Below are positions 1 to 11,907 of a stretch of 64,000 nucleotides of DNA, piece after piece (position 1 is the first letter of the stretch; the number at the start of each line of letters is the position of its first letter). The notes under the pieces were generated by a model. That model was not told where the DNA came from. It did not search any database and saw only the letters and a list, made by a program, of their open reading frames with translations. The DNA comes from Cordia subcordata (Eukaryota > Streptophyta > Magnoliopsida > Boraginales > Cordiaceae), in NCBI GenBank assembly GCA_028554755.1, contig JAPTOF010000002.1:28515001-28579000 (forward strand), in the 5' to 3' direction. Both the position numbers and the translations under genes were made by a program.

Positions 1-1
1 T

Positions 2-1033
2 GGTTTTGACTCAAGCCTTTCAGCTGGAAATGCTCTAATAACAATGTATGCAAGATGTGGTGTAGTTGATGCAGCACGGTGTCTTTTTCTCACCATGCCT
101 TGTGTGGATTCTGTATCCTGGAATGCAATGATTGCAGCCTTGGGACAGCACGGACATGGTGCTCAAGCGCTGGAACTATTTGAAGGAATGTTGAAAGAAA
201 ACACAGAACCTGATAGGGTAACATTTCTCACAGTTCTTTCTGCTTGTAGTCATGCAGGGCTAGTCAAAGAAGGACGTCAATATTTTGATGCCATGTATGA
301 GAAGTATGAAATAACTCCAGGTGAAGATCACTACGCTCGTTTAATTGATCTATTGTGCCGGGCTGGAAAATTCTCTGAAGTAAAAGATGTGATTCAGAAT
401 TTACCTTTTGAGCCTGGGACACTTATTTGGGAAGCTCTGCTTGCTGGTTGCCGGATACATGGGAACATAGATTTAGGGGTCCTTGCTGCAGAGAAGCTAT
501 TTGAGGCCATTCCTCAGCATGATGGAACCTATATACTTCTGTCGAACATGTTTGCCACTGCAGGCCGATGGGAGGACATGGCCAAGGTAAGAAGACTGAT
601 GAGGGAACGAGGTGTGAAGAAGGAGCCAGGTTGTAGTTGGATTGAGGTTGAAAACTCTGTGCACGTATTCTTGGTTGATGATACTGTGCACCCTGAGATT
701 TTGGCAGTTTACAACTATCTTGAAGAACTGATGCAGAAGATGAAAATAGTAGGATATGTTCCTGACACTAAGTTTGTATTGCATGATATGGAATCTGAAC
801 AAAAAGAGTATGCTTTGTCTACGCATAGCGAGAAACTCGCAGTTGTGTATGGTCTCCTGAAACTTCCTCGTGGAGCCACAATTAGGGTATTCAAAAATCT
901 TCGGATATGTGGGGACTGCCATAATGCTTTCACGTTTATGTCAAAAGTAGAGGCGAGGGAGATTATAGTGAGAGATGGAAAGAGGTTCCACCATTTTAGG
1001 GACGGCAAATGTTCATGTGGTAATTATTGGTGA
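2..1033 (+). CDS. PPR-DYW protein, C-terminal part (5' end outside window)
   Basis: Open from base 2 to TGA at 1031-1033, so the first exon or most of the gene lies to the left. About 343 residues are seen. They hold the last PPR repeats (for example SVSWNAMIAALGQHG and PDRVTFLTVLSACSHAGLV), then E and E+ motifs, then a DYW deaminase-like domain. The domain has HSEK (zinc and catalytic His-Glu), CGDCH, and a final CSCGNYW zinc cluster. The last triplet is NYW rather than DYW, a common variant. Family knowledge: such proteins bind single organellar RNAs and carry out C-to-U editing in mitochondria or plastids. From memory the sequence looks close to Arabidopsis At1g25360 (OTP90), but the ortholog call is an inference. 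No intron is seen in this part, as is usual for the family. Confidence 0.95.
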   Translation, partial: GFDSSLSAGNALITMYARCGVVDAARCLFLTMPCVDSVSWNAMIAALGQHGHGAQALELFEGMLKENTEPDRVTFLTVLSACSHAGLVKEGRQYFDAMYEKYEITPGEDHYARLIDLLCRAGKFSEVKDVIQNLPFEPGTLIWEALLAGCRIHGNIDLGVLAAEKLFEAIPQHDGTYILLSNMFATAGRWEDMAKVRRLMRERGVKKEPGCSWIEVENSVHVFLVDDTVHPEILAVYNYLEELMQKMKIVGYVPDTKFVLHDMESEQKEYALSTHSEKLAVVYGLLKLPRGATIRVFKNLRICGDCHNAFTFMSKVEAREIIVRDGKRFHHFRDGKCSCGNYW

Positions 1034-2855
1034 GGTGAGATCTTGCTGCTGCCCATGAGATATTCTCTAAAAAGTATTCCTACTAAAGGTGAGGAAATTC
1101 CAATCATTGAAGAGGTTTATAGAAAATTCTTGAAGTACCTGCAGCATTTCAGGTATTATTTGCAACAAAATTACTTGCGCTGTTGGTCTTTCAATTCCCT
1201 TTGCCAAGCCCCCCATTTCCTGTTAAAAAGAGAAAAAAGAGTGTTGTGCATCTTTGCTCATGTCTCCTATATGCTCATCTCAAAACCTGGAGCTTTCCAT
1301 TCTCCATGTGGTTCTGTTTGGAAGCAAAGCCAACTGTTTCTTGTTCATTGCCATATTAGAAACCCTTCCTCTCAATACTAATAGGCAAAATATCACAGGT
1401 CCTTTTCATTGTTCTTGGGAGAGCTACCTTGGTGCAGCTGGAAGGCAGAGGGTTGCTTCAACCTCAGCATCATGAATTCATGTCACGAGACAGCCCTTCT
1501 CTTTGCTGCCTAAGGGTGCATAACGATGTCCTTTTCTGCATCCACGGCACTAGCCTAAGGCTGCACAACAATGTCCTTCTCTGGATCCGTGGCACCAGGA
1601 GTTATGCCATTCTGTTTGTCCATATCAGAGGTAGGATACATTTCATGCTGTGATTCTAATAAATCTCTCGACCTATAAGTGCTTGTGTTGAAAATTCTCA
1701 TGAAATCACACTCATGGTTCTCAGACGAGCAAGGGAGTAAGTCATCTTACAACAACTAGATCTTGGCAATTTATGGTTCCTTTCCGGATTGAAGTTAAAT
1801 CACATGTCATGTGTCTTCTTGTGTTTCATCTTTGTCAAGCTTCAAAATTAGTATGTAAATATCTCATTGAAAGTTTAATATGATTATGCTAACGTACTTG
1901 TTCCAAATGTAGGTTGTCAATGGGCATGTGTCGATATCATTGGACCTACTCCGTCATCAAATTACCTTGACAAATAAGTAGAGAATGAATGAACGAACGA
2001 ATGAATGATGAAGATTATGTTTCCCATCTTTGTTAAGCCAGACAGTGATGCCTGCTTGAGGTCGCTTAAACTCATAGGATTTGGTCAGTTATACAAGTCT
2101 CAATAGCATGGAGTGCTGCAAATTGGGTATAACTGTGATATATTAGCTGAGATTCATAGATATAATGTAACGTTCATTTTTCATAAGCTATTGGGTAAAT
2201 AGCACCTTATTATCGTATAATTTGTTATGAGTGTATGTTATCTTTTGTAATTTCAAAATAGGTACGAAACCAATGACAAATTTAAATTTTGTTGAGATGC
2301 ATTTGTATATGCTTCACTTCTTGTATATTGTGTAGCAACGTGGCTTCAATTTCTTCTTTTAAAATTTTTTTTTCTTAATATCCTTTTTGCTTCTGAGCTT
2401 ATGGATCATAGTATTATATGTTGCTTATGTCATGGTAATGGAATTTACAGGTGTTAATAAAGTGCTTTTCAAACACAACAAGACTCTAGGAGCAGTAACA
2501 TACTACCATATATCAAGTTAAATCTTTTAAACCATTTATTTATAATTTATTTAACATATGTATAACGTTATGAGGAAGATTTAACTGTCATAAACTGTTT
2601 AAATCATTTAATTACAATAACTGAATTATTAACTTTTTAACGTCGAATTTCTTCTGTACAGTTATGTTATTACTAGAGAATCATTTATTCTTGTAATGCA
2701 GCGGCTAAAGCATACGAATCAAATTATGAGTGTAAAAAACAAATGTTAACGCAATTTAGGAGAAGCGCGCCGTGGAAGAGGCCTCAACAGCACGGACAAA
2801 CAGCAGGGGTATTTGTGGAAATTCGAAGATATTTCAGGTTTGAATTTCAAAAAAT
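1034..2855. other. Spacer between PPR gene and CDKB2 promoter
   Basis: Holds the PPR 3' untranslated region, with a possible AATAAA signal at 1658-1663, a 45-bp tandem duplication (1509-1598), and a short ATGA/ACGA-type simple repeat near 1985-2012. Base composition becomes strongly AT-rich after about 1800. I see no further gene; the short open frames at 1043-1653 have no recognisable domain. Confidence 0.6.
1509..1598. repeat. 45-bp tandem duplication
   Basis: Two adjacent copies, 1509-1553 and 1554-1598. Both start with CCTAAGG, share ATGTCCTT in the middle and end near GTGGCAC/ACGGCAC, with scattered mismatches. They lie in the likely 3' UTR of the PPR gene. Confidence 0.75.
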
Positions 2856-2859
2856 GTTG

Positions 2860-2895
2860 CCGTTGAGCCAACGAGCAAGAATCTGCCAACGCTCC
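2860..2895. promoter_or_regulatory. Possible MSA-like (Myb) sites upstream of CDKB2
   Basis: The strand-reversed core AACGG (CCGTT at 2860-2864), preceded by C on the reverse strand, and two CCAACG motifs (about 2868 and 2887) lie just before the TATA box. G2/M genes, including CDKB2, are typically driven by three-repeat Myb factors through AACGG-cored MSA elements. The match outside the core is partial, so this is an inference. Confidence 0.35.
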
Positions 2896-2902
2896 CAGGA
2901 AT

Positions 2903-2912
2903 TATATATATA
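2903..2912 (+). promoter_or_regulatory. TATA box of CDKB2
   Basis: TATATATA tract about 110 bp before the CDKB2 start codon. It is followed by a purine-rich GAGAGA/CACAGAG leader (about 2955-3000), typical of plant 5' UTRs. Confidence 0.6.
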
Positions 2913-3018
2913 CACATATGTGCATACACAAAAGAAATCAATTAACACACAAACACAGAGAGAGAGACACAGAGAGAGAGAGGAGAGACACAGAGAAGGT
3001 AGATCGATCGGGACATAG

Positions 3019-5054
3019 ATGGAGATGGAGAAACCAGTAGTATCAGCAATGGAGGCATTCGAGAAGCTTGAGAAAGTCGGAGAAGGAACGTACGGCAAAG
3101 TGTACAGAGCGAGAGAGAAGGCCACCGGGAAGATTGTTGCCCTCAAGAAGACTCGCCTCCACGAGGACGACGAGGGTGTCCCCCCCACCACTCTACGCGA
3201 GGTCTCCTTGTTGCGCATGCTCTCGAGGGACCCCCATGTCGTCAGGTACCCCACCCCCCCCACACAAAAAAAACCAAAACCCCATTTTCTTGGAAACACT
3301 GCATAGATAGATGAATTTCTTGATGTTTGTTCAATACACTTGTGTTTCCTCATTTCTGCTCTTGCATTGAGTAGAATTGCTAAATGGGGTGTTACAATTT
3401 AGGATTTTCTTCAACCATGGCTTTTTTTTTTTTTCCATGGATCTGTTATGCAAAATAAGGAGTTTCAATTTAGGATTTTGTTTAGCCGTAAACCTCTGTT
3501 TTTCTATGGCAATGTTTTTTTTTTTTGGGAAAATTGAAGCTTCATTGAAATGTTTCTCGCTTATCATGAATTATACAGATTGATGGATGTGAAGCAGGGC
3601 CAGAATAAGGAAGGCAAGACAGTTCTGTACTTGGTGTTCGAGTACATGGACTGTGATCTTAAGAAATACATCCGTAGCTTTCGCAATACCGGGCAAAATG
3701 TTCCTACCCATATCATCAAGGTACGCAGAAGGGGTCGATCTTTAAAACGTCTAAAAATGATGTCAGAAATTCTCAAAAAAAAACAAGTAAACCCGTTAAA
3801 AAAAGAATACCTGTTACTGTTGCTACTGTGATTCGATGTTCCTAGTCTTTTCGGGTATAGTAGATGGGGAGTTTAAAATGATATTGCAAACGTTTTATTC
3901 ATTTTCTGTATTTTGATTCAATGCCAGAGCTTGATGTACCAACTCTGCAAGGGTGTTGCTTTCTGCCATGGTCATGGTGTGTTACACAGGTGATTAAATT
4001 TTTTTCCCCTTTTTCTTTTCTCCTTCTATTTGCTTCTCAATTTCTTTTTTTTTTTCTTTTTTCTTTCCTATCTCTATAAATCTTAGCTTGGTTCAACTTC
4101 AACTTTTCCATGATTCAGGGACCTTAAGCCTCACAATCTTTTGATGGATCGCAAAACAATGATGCTTAAAATAGCAGACCTTGGACTTGCCAGGGCTTTC
4201 ACTGTTCCTATCAAGAAGTATACTCATGAGGTATCATTCTGAAATTTGTTACATTTAGCAACTCAGTGTTTTTTTGATCAAATTCTTCTCTTAGGGAAAT
4301 AATAAATATATTACGCATGATATCGTTTCAGATACTGACCCTCTGGTATAGGGCACCTGAAGTCCTTCTGGGTGCTACCCATTACTCAACTGCAGTGGAC
4401 ATGTGGTCTGTTGGTTGTATATTTGGTACAGCTCTGATAGATTTCTCAATTCTATGTTCTCCATGAAATTCCTCTTGATATGTTCTTTTCAGCGTTTACA
4501 AAATTTGATCATGTTTTTGTTTCTTATCCAATGACTAGCTGAACTTGTCACAAATCAAGCACTCTTCCCTGGAGATTCTGAGCTCCAACAGTTGCTACAC
4601 ATTTTCAGGTTTGAGCCCAAAATTGTTTTTGTAACTCTCACATTGATACGACAAGTGACAAGTAATCGTTTCCAATTACTTGGATAATGCTAGTTTCGAT
4701 CACGGGCCTTTTCTTTTGCTTTGAACAGGTTGCTGGGAACACCAAACGAGAAGATGTGGCCAGGAGTGAGCAAGTTAGTGAACTGGCATGAATACCCACA
4801 ATGGAGCCCTCAGCCATTGTCATCAGCTGTGCCTAACTTGGATGAGCAGGGACTCAATTTGCTATCTGTGAGTTTTAATGGCACATTATCCAATTAGTTT
4901 TAACACTATCTATTGAATCACAAACCAAACCTACAACTGATACATGTTTGTGTTTCTGCAGGAGATGCTCCAGTATGAACCTGCAAAACGGATTTCGGCT
5001 AAGAAAACGATGGAACACCCTTATTTCGATGATCTGGACAAGACCTATCTGTGA
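3019..5054 (+). CDS. CDKB2: B2-type cyclin-dependent kinase (mitotic CDK)
   Basis: Plant-specific CDK that partners with A/B/D-type cyclins to drive G2/M. Eight exons: 3019-3245, 3579-3720, 3928-3989, 4119-4230, 4332-4425, 4539-4608, 4729-4867, 4962-5054. They join in frame to 312 residues, the normal length. Motifs in order: Gly-rich loop GEGTYGKVY (about residues 21-29), catalytic Lys in VALKK, cyclin-binding helix PPTTLRE (B2 signature; B1 has PPTALRE), [19 protein letters not shown]-loop [14 protein letters not shown], ending HPYFDDL. All introns are GT-AG. Start ATG 3019 is the first in frame; a second ATG six bases on (3025) would give a protein two residues shorter. The last 35 bp of the transcript-proximal region, including the stop codon, is duplicated just downstream. 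It is convergent with the PILS gene. Confidence 0.97.
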
Positions 5055-5092
5055 ACACCATTGATGATCTGGACAAGACTTATCTGTGAACA
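5028..5092. repeat. 35-bp tandem duplication over the CDKB2 stop codon
   Basis: Copy 1 at 5028-5062 codes for the end of CDKB2 (DDLDKTYL, stop, then ACA). Copy 2 starts at 5063 and repeats it with one C-to-T change over about 30 bp. The copy lies in the 3' UTR and does not affect the protein. Confidence 0.9.
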
Positions 5093-5768
5093 TTGACTCG
5101 AAAACAATAGTTTGATTTTAGGTTTGCGATAGTCTGTAACTGCTCTTATTGCTTTTCTCGAGCATTAATTTGGTCATGATGCCTAGAACATATGTTCTGC
5201 TTCAAATTTGCTCAGGTTGACTGTCAAAGATTTTGATGTGTTGAAAGCTGTGACAGAGCCATGACTGATTTCACTTCCACAAGTTTATATAAGTAATAGC
5301 AGCGTGTTTTTGTTATCAACATCCATGACAAATAGATATGAGATAAGTCAAGAGAGCAATTGAGCTACATTAAATCCTTGCATTAACTTCTCCTCATCTA
5401 CAAGAAACAAAATAAGTCTAGTAATATCCTCTTTTTCTTCTGAAAATATGAAGGGCCACTCGTGCATGCGAGTGACATGATTTTTATGTACTTGTACTTG
5501 ACGTGATTAAAACTCTACTGGAGGAGAGGATGACTAATGCGTAGAAGAGAAGCAAGATGCAGAAGGAGCCTTGAAGGCTGTTGTGCGTCAGCATATATGC
5601 AACAAACGAAGGACACCTTGCATCATCGCTGAAATATGTGGGCAGAGGGACACCTTTGACAATAGTTGAAATGTGGGCAGGACGCGAGTATCATTCTTGT
5701 TACTCTAGTGCAACTTTCTCCATCACCCTGAGCCCCGTCTTTCCCCACCCGCCATGAAGAAAATGAAG
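5093..5768. other. Convergent spacer between CDKB2 and PILS
   Basis: Short shared intergenic region holding both 3' UTRs. No further gene, repeat or RNA gene recognised. Confidence 0.6.
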
Positions 5769-8700
5769 TCAAGACACCAGCCACATGTAGAATGTTGACC
5801 AGAATGTAAGGGATAGTGAAGCCAAGGCGTACGTCCATAACATAATGACAGAACATTCACTCTCTCCAGCCCCAAACAATTGAGTTATGGTGCCTGCCAA
5901 GTAATAAACAACTTGTCACTGTATTGGGGATATGATCAAGTTAGTGTTCAGACTCTTGTACACGGAAGAAATTCCTCCCTAACATGAAAACTAGAACGAC
6001 AGATTCTGAAGAGAAATGTTGAATGACCGGCGGCCAGATAAACACAGGATGTGCACTTGTGGCTGAAACACACCTATGTTCATAGCAGGAGGTAGTGCAA
6101 ACTGAAGCAAAAGGACAAATTCGTAAAGTGGATTGTTTGGCACAAAACCAAATTTGAGTGCTCCTTTAACAACGGCAATCCCAACCAAAGGCAGGGCAAC
6201 ATACCGAACAATGACAATGCCAGCAACAAGGGATTTTCGAATTCCTGAGCCGTTTAAACCTGAAAGCATTGAATGTTGAGCAATTAAGGGGTTATGCGTT
6301 CATTATTCTTTTCTTTCATTTTCTTGTAAGAAGCTACATTACTTATTAGCCATATTAGGAGAATATCCAACACTTCCTACCTTTTAACAGATTTCCTCCA
6401 AGAATTAATGTGAGAGCTGGAATGGCTCCATCTCTACAACAGTCAAGGAGAAAAAGTAAGAAGCTATAGTTATTTAGTACTGCAACCAGGCAACTAGCAA
6501 AACAAACACAGAAACTACTTTTACGTGTACATATAAGAATCTGAGAGTAACATCACCAATGTCAGCAATCAGTACATAGGAAAAATGAGTTACCCAGACT
6601 AGGAAAAATGAGCTACCCAGACCTGAAGGAGAAGGGGGAGCAGCAGCTTAACTAGAGCAAACTTACGAACCACCAGGTATTTATATCTCCTTCTCTCTTG
6701 TTCTAATTAAGCAAGATAATTTTGAGTACGATTATCTTTTTGTCAAGTGCTGCCAAATTAGAAGTCCACCGTGGCTAAAGTTGGGGGCGAATATAGTTCT
6801 GGGGGAGCATGTACGTCATGGTATGTATATTAATGTGATTGTCTTCCTTGTAAACCGAAGACGACTAATCCTGGAGAGAAGCAACCATTAATCTATTGTA
6901 TGTTCAGGCACAAAATCTCAGAACAAAACAGTGCCCCTCCCATCTAGCTTTCAGCATTTTGCAAAGCTCAAAAATGCATCTGAACGATATTTATGAGATT
7001 CTAAATACATAAATTCCTTGAGTCCTTCCAATCCAGTTGCACTATGTTCTTCAAAATAATTATTAGATTTTTAAACTACTTCCTAGATTAACAACGACTA
7101 CTTCATGTCAGCTGCGAATTGTACTTAAAAATGCTCTAAAACCTGCTATACGCGATGCATAAGATTGAAGCATTACATGCAATTTTTCACAAATTCATAT
7201 GCCCGTAACACAGAGATTTAGATATGCTAATAAATTATAGGAGAGCTAGAAGACTAAGATATGCACTCTTATATTTTTGGAGTGGCAGGGAAGTCTGTCA
7301 CTCGGATTATCACCACTAGAATTCACATCTTACATACAAATTGCGACTTTACATGCATCAACCCCTGTACTTATTTCAGTAAAGTACACACTTGATTGCC
7401 ATGAGAATTGGTTGAATGACTTTTGCAAAATGAGATATCTTATAAACAGTTAACACTAGCACTCAAAAAAAGTATGGGTTGGCTTCAGTACCCTAGTAGA
7501 ATGGCAGCATCTTGGATAACATGAAGAGGAGCTGAATCACCAATCATTAACTTTCTGATTTGAGGCACAAGTCCAACTATAAAACCAGCAATCTGTATAA
7601 TAATGTGAATAAGTCAGTGTAATTCTTAATCATATCCAACCAAGAGCCCAACACAGAACTGGATTTGGTCTATGGGTATGGCAACTTAACTGGGCCAAAT
7701 AGTCTGTTAACATAATAAATAAATAAACTAATATCCTCACAAGCTTAAGCTTTTAGATGAGGTGGTAACTCTGAGATGGTATCAGAGCTTGGAAGCCAAA
7801 CGGCACAAGTTCGATTCTTAACGCCACCCATTTAATTAAATTGTCTACGTGCAAGCTCTAAATAAATCACGCTGCATGTGAGGGGGCGTGTTAACATAAT
7901 AAATAAATAAACTAATATCCTCTCTACAAGCTTAATTTTTTAGATGAGGTGTTAACTCCAATATAGTCTTTTCCCAGTGAACTATTTCTTTAATCATATT
8001 CCTTATTAGCAATTTATTGGGTTGAAAAAAACCAGTTACGAGTAGAGAATAAGCACTTCTTACCGCACCAGTAGTTGAAGGGGCAAATAGCCTCTTCAGG
8101 TTCAAATGATTCAGGACCATCATGAAACGATGCTTAATTTTGCTTGGAATAGATACCTTCATAAAAGAGATAGAGACCAAGACTCAATTCTGACAAATTT
8201 TTTGGTTCAGAAAAGAAATAGGAGCTGAACTTGACAAACTGCAAATATTAAAAATAGGAAATTGGAGAATCATTAAACAAAGTTGAGTAAACTCCACGAT
8301 GTGTGAGCTGATATCATCAGATGGTAACAAGAAGGTGATACATTTTGGAGGAGTTGATACATCCTTCTCAAATTAACAGTCTCATCTCAATCAGCTAATT
8401 GGAGGATATAAATCATATTTTAACTTTAGACCCATTCACAGAAAGAGTATATATTTTTGTTGCAAAGCATACTGTTGACAACAAGATGATATTCTTGTAA
8501 GGGCGACTATTATGGTAATCCTATGCGTGTATCATTCTAGCACAGATAAACATAGGAAGCCTTTTGACATGTGATTCTGATTCCCCAACTCTTTTTATTT
8601 CTTTCTGTCTTCTTCTTACTAGACAGAACTCTCTGAAGGACTTTGTTCCACTACTGGATTGAATGGCTGCCTTGTGCAAGCAGCAGCAGCGGGAGGTGGA

Positions 8701-11700
8701 AAAACCCAGGGAAACAAGAAATGCAGTTGAAGTCTCGAACGCAAGTATATAAAGGACAAATTCTTCTGTTTTTCCTAACTTAGTTTCCTCGTCCTGACTA
8801 GAATGAAAAACTTCAGACATTATTTCCTGTCTTATTTTAATCAGATAAACAATTCTTATCTGTTGTATGCCAGGCCAAAGTGACTAGGATAACTAACCCC
8901 CTCATCAATTTCAAAATGTATAATGAATCCATAATATGGTATAATGAATTGAAAGTTTGAATTTGCATTCCAAACTATTTCGTGGACACAATAAGTGATT
9001 TGGATATGTTTATGCTATGATTTCAAATCAAACTCTCATATCATGTAAATTAAGATTAACAAACCAAAAACTTATTTAAGATGCTTTTTGAGTTTTCCAA
9101 ATGATCTAAGTGGGGTGACAAAAAGAAATATAAACCTAACAAATCGCTACTTATATTAGGTGGTGATCTCCTTTCTTGTTATTCCAGCAAATTAGTGTCC
9201 TCATATGAACACAAAGTATTAACCAAAGGATCAATAAGTGAATAAGTACACACGAGTGGCTTTTCCCTTGGCAGCATATTGGATGTTTATAATGTCTCAA
9301 GCAGTTTAGCATCATATTTCTAGATGTGTAATTACTAAGGGAAAATTAGAAAACTGAAAAGTAGATGTAGAAGTAAACACCTGAGACTTGTCCTCAAACC
9401 TAGTCTGTGGCAGTGCAAATTGATCTGGATGTTCCTCTGGTACTATTGAATCATTTGAATTAAGTAATGGCTCTTTGTAATGCCCAGTGCTGGAGCTTTC
9501 TCTTGAAGACTTCCCAACGGAGGATTCACTTATTTCAACTTCCTTTGAGTTCTTACTTGAAGATATACGGACAATATTGTAGACATAAGACCATAAATAG
9601 ATGGCACCTATCTGGAACCAAAACAAGCAACAGGCAACATTGTATTATAATTCCTGTGGAGAAAAAGTCAAGAGGTACTGATTGAATTTCTAAGTAAATA
9701 TCTAGTCAAGAAAGCCTGTTCCTAAGTGTCATTGTGTAGGCAACAAAGTCCCTACTCTGATTTTCCTTTCACTAACAACTCCAGGATGATGACTTTCAGT
9801 TTTTTGCCACTACAAAACTTGATGTAATTGTGTTCTACATTCCTCTCACTACACATCTCTACCATAGAGGTCAATCATGTCGACAAGTGTTCTTGACCCT
9901 TAATTTAATACTCAAACATACCGCCATTGAAAGCGAAGCATAGGCCATTCCATATAAATGACAAGCATCAGGGTCACCAAATGGACTTCCTTGCTCTTTG
10001 CAGATTGCTGGTATAATAATCAGAAGCATGTTTCCCAAGTTTCCTGTTATATCCCAAAAAGAAATTGTCACTTTCATGTTCATGATGAACATCCATTCAA
10101 TATCTAGTCTGAAGCAACGCAATGATATCCGAAGACAGCTCTGAACATCTAGAATGAGAAGAATTATCATGAAACTGAATGTTGCATTCACCTGCTTTGC
10201 CACACTAGCAGAAGATTGAATATAACCCCTATACATCTCATAAATAATTTGACGTACTCTTTTTCTTCCTTCACATTACAAAAATCACTTTCTAGGAAGC
10301 GGAGTTATGCATCTGTAGCTTTCCCTGATTTTTGCGTTCCATAGCAACCAGGCTCTAGCTTAGTGTTCCAAAAGATTATCGTAGTTCCTCTGAAAAATTA
10401 TTGGATTTCCTTAAGTTACATGCACTCAAAGTCCAGCCTAATCTATTCATGACATAATTATCGTAACAATCATCTTAAACGATATAAATAAGAGAGTTGT
10501 CAGTTCTTAAAAATTTGTCCACCATTATGTTTGAGAAGTCAGATAGCATACATATTGTTCCCCTGCCCATCCAACTAGCCAATTTTATCCGCTTGTCTAT
10601 TCCACTGCACTGTTTTATGAGCTCTACTTAGAAAATGAACAAGACCATGAGAATGGTGAGAAGTCATAAAAACAGAAAAAGGAAAAACGATAGCAGTAGA
10701 AAGCATTATGAATTCTCGTATCAAGAGTAACCTGAATGAAAGAAAACGATAGCTGTAGAAAGCATTAAGAATTCTCGTATCAAGCGTAACCTGAACGAAA
10801 GACTCAAGCATTGTCACTTACCTGCAGCACAACAACCTATTACAAGTCCACGTAAATGAGCAGGGGCTCTTGTAATTTCAATAACGGTCCATCCAAGAAC
10901 TGATCCAATAATAAATGTCACAAGAATATTGAAAGGCATGAACCACCTGTAAATTTAAGTAGAGTTACAGTAAAAGGGGAAAGGATGATAACAGGATAAA
11001 GAAGGGCATTGCAATACTGAACGGCAACATTTAAACAGTACTCACAATTCAGCCATGCTTTCAAATGTTATGGTTTTGGCTAGGTTACTGGAGACAAGTG
11101 CTGGATTGAATACATAAAAGACAATCTGTTCACAGAAAATAAGCATTTAGTTATTCACACAGCCGAGAGAAAAGAAAACTTATTCTCCTAAAGTTTGGAA
11201 ACTTCTCGAGTTTTGCAGTCAGGATTACATTGACACAGTCTCAAACCACCAAAACCTGCACAAGCATCTCCTAATACTGCTGTAATATCTACACCTCCTA
11301 TTGTAACAAAACTACTTCTAGCACAATGTCTGTTGTTAGAGTATTATTCCACTCACATAAAAAATTCAAACTATTCAAGACCATCTGATAAGATCTTGGG
11401 CTGCTCCACTTAGCACCAATTGGTTTTAGGTTGGCACCTCAGGATTCTTCATATGCCAAAGCTGCAGTATGTTATCTATTCAACTTGTGTAAATCACCCT
11501 CAAGATACTACATCAGCAATTGCCCTTATAAAGCTAGGAAATTAATATTTCAAAAACATTGAATTCCGCTGATTATCACTTGGTTCTGTCTTGGACACAA
11601 TGGCCGATCAAAGGCAATTCACTAGAGTACACTACACTATCAAAGTTCATGTGTCAACTGGCACAGTTTCAGGACTTTCCAGCACTACACTCATACATAT

Positions 11701-11907
11701 ATGACTTAACAGTAAGTTTATTCTTGGTACAATAATTCAAAAATTAACAAGCACCATAAGAAAGAGACTGACATTATTCAAATGCTTCCTCGCATCGTGC
11801 CCCAATAGATTTATGCGATCTAGCGCAAGAAATAAGCCAAGAGCAGTCACCAAAAGCACTTTCAGGACTGGGGTTGATGCTGCGACAAAGAGATCAAGAA
11901 ACCCCAT
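5769..11907 (-). CDS. PILS: PIN-LIKES (PILS) auxin carrier family protein
   Basis: ER-membrane protein of the auxin efflux carrier (Mem_trans) family, thought to move auxin into the ER lumen and limit nuclear auxin signalling. Ten exons on the minus strand: 11907-11773, 11125-11046, 10946-10822, 10043-9922, 9611-9381, 8156-8064, 7592-7492, 6433-6381, 6259-6074, 5893-5769. They join in frame to 416 residues, the usual PILS length. Seen: N-terminal membrane segment (VLKVLLVTALGLFLALD), FNPALVSSNLA, GNLGNMLLIIIPAICKE, a hydrophilic loop rich in Ser/Glu (about residues 170-240), KRLFAPSTTGA, DGAIPALTLILGGNLL, and C-terminal segments with ALPPAMN and LFGAGESECS. Start chosen at 11907 (MGFLDLF, as in relatives); an in-frame ATG at 11967 would add 20 residues and is less likely. 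Introns carry a miniature LTR element and tandem duplications. Confidence 0.95.
6577..6622. repeat. 23-bp tandem duplication in PILS intron
   Basis: Copies 6577-6599 and 6600-6622 differ by one T/C change. They lie in the intron between exons 7 and 8 of the PILS gene. Confidence 0.85.
7705..7963. mobile_element. Miniature LTR retrotransposon (TRIM/SMART type) in PILS intron
   Basis: Two direct repeats of about 72-75 bp (7705-7776 and 7889-7963) both start TGTTAACATAATAAATAAA. The left one is followed at once by TGGTATCAGAGC (7777-7788), the primer binding site matching initiator Met-tRNA. The right one is preceded by a purine tract (GTGAGGGGG, about 7878-7886). TAGTC flanks both ends (7700-7704 and 7964-7968), a 5-bp target-site duplication. 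Total about 259 bp with no coding capacity. In the plus orientation it lies antisense in the intron between exons 6 and 7 of PILS. Confidence 0.85.
10684..10802. repeat. About 60-bp tandem duplication in PILS intron, near a splice donor
   Basis: Copies of roughly 59 bp (10684-10742 and 10743-10802) share GATAGC, GTAGAAAGCATTA, GAATTCTCGTATCAAG and GTAACCTGAA with a few mismatches. They end about 20 bp inside the intron from the donor of exon 3 (intron starts at 10821 on the minus strand). Confidence 0.85.
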
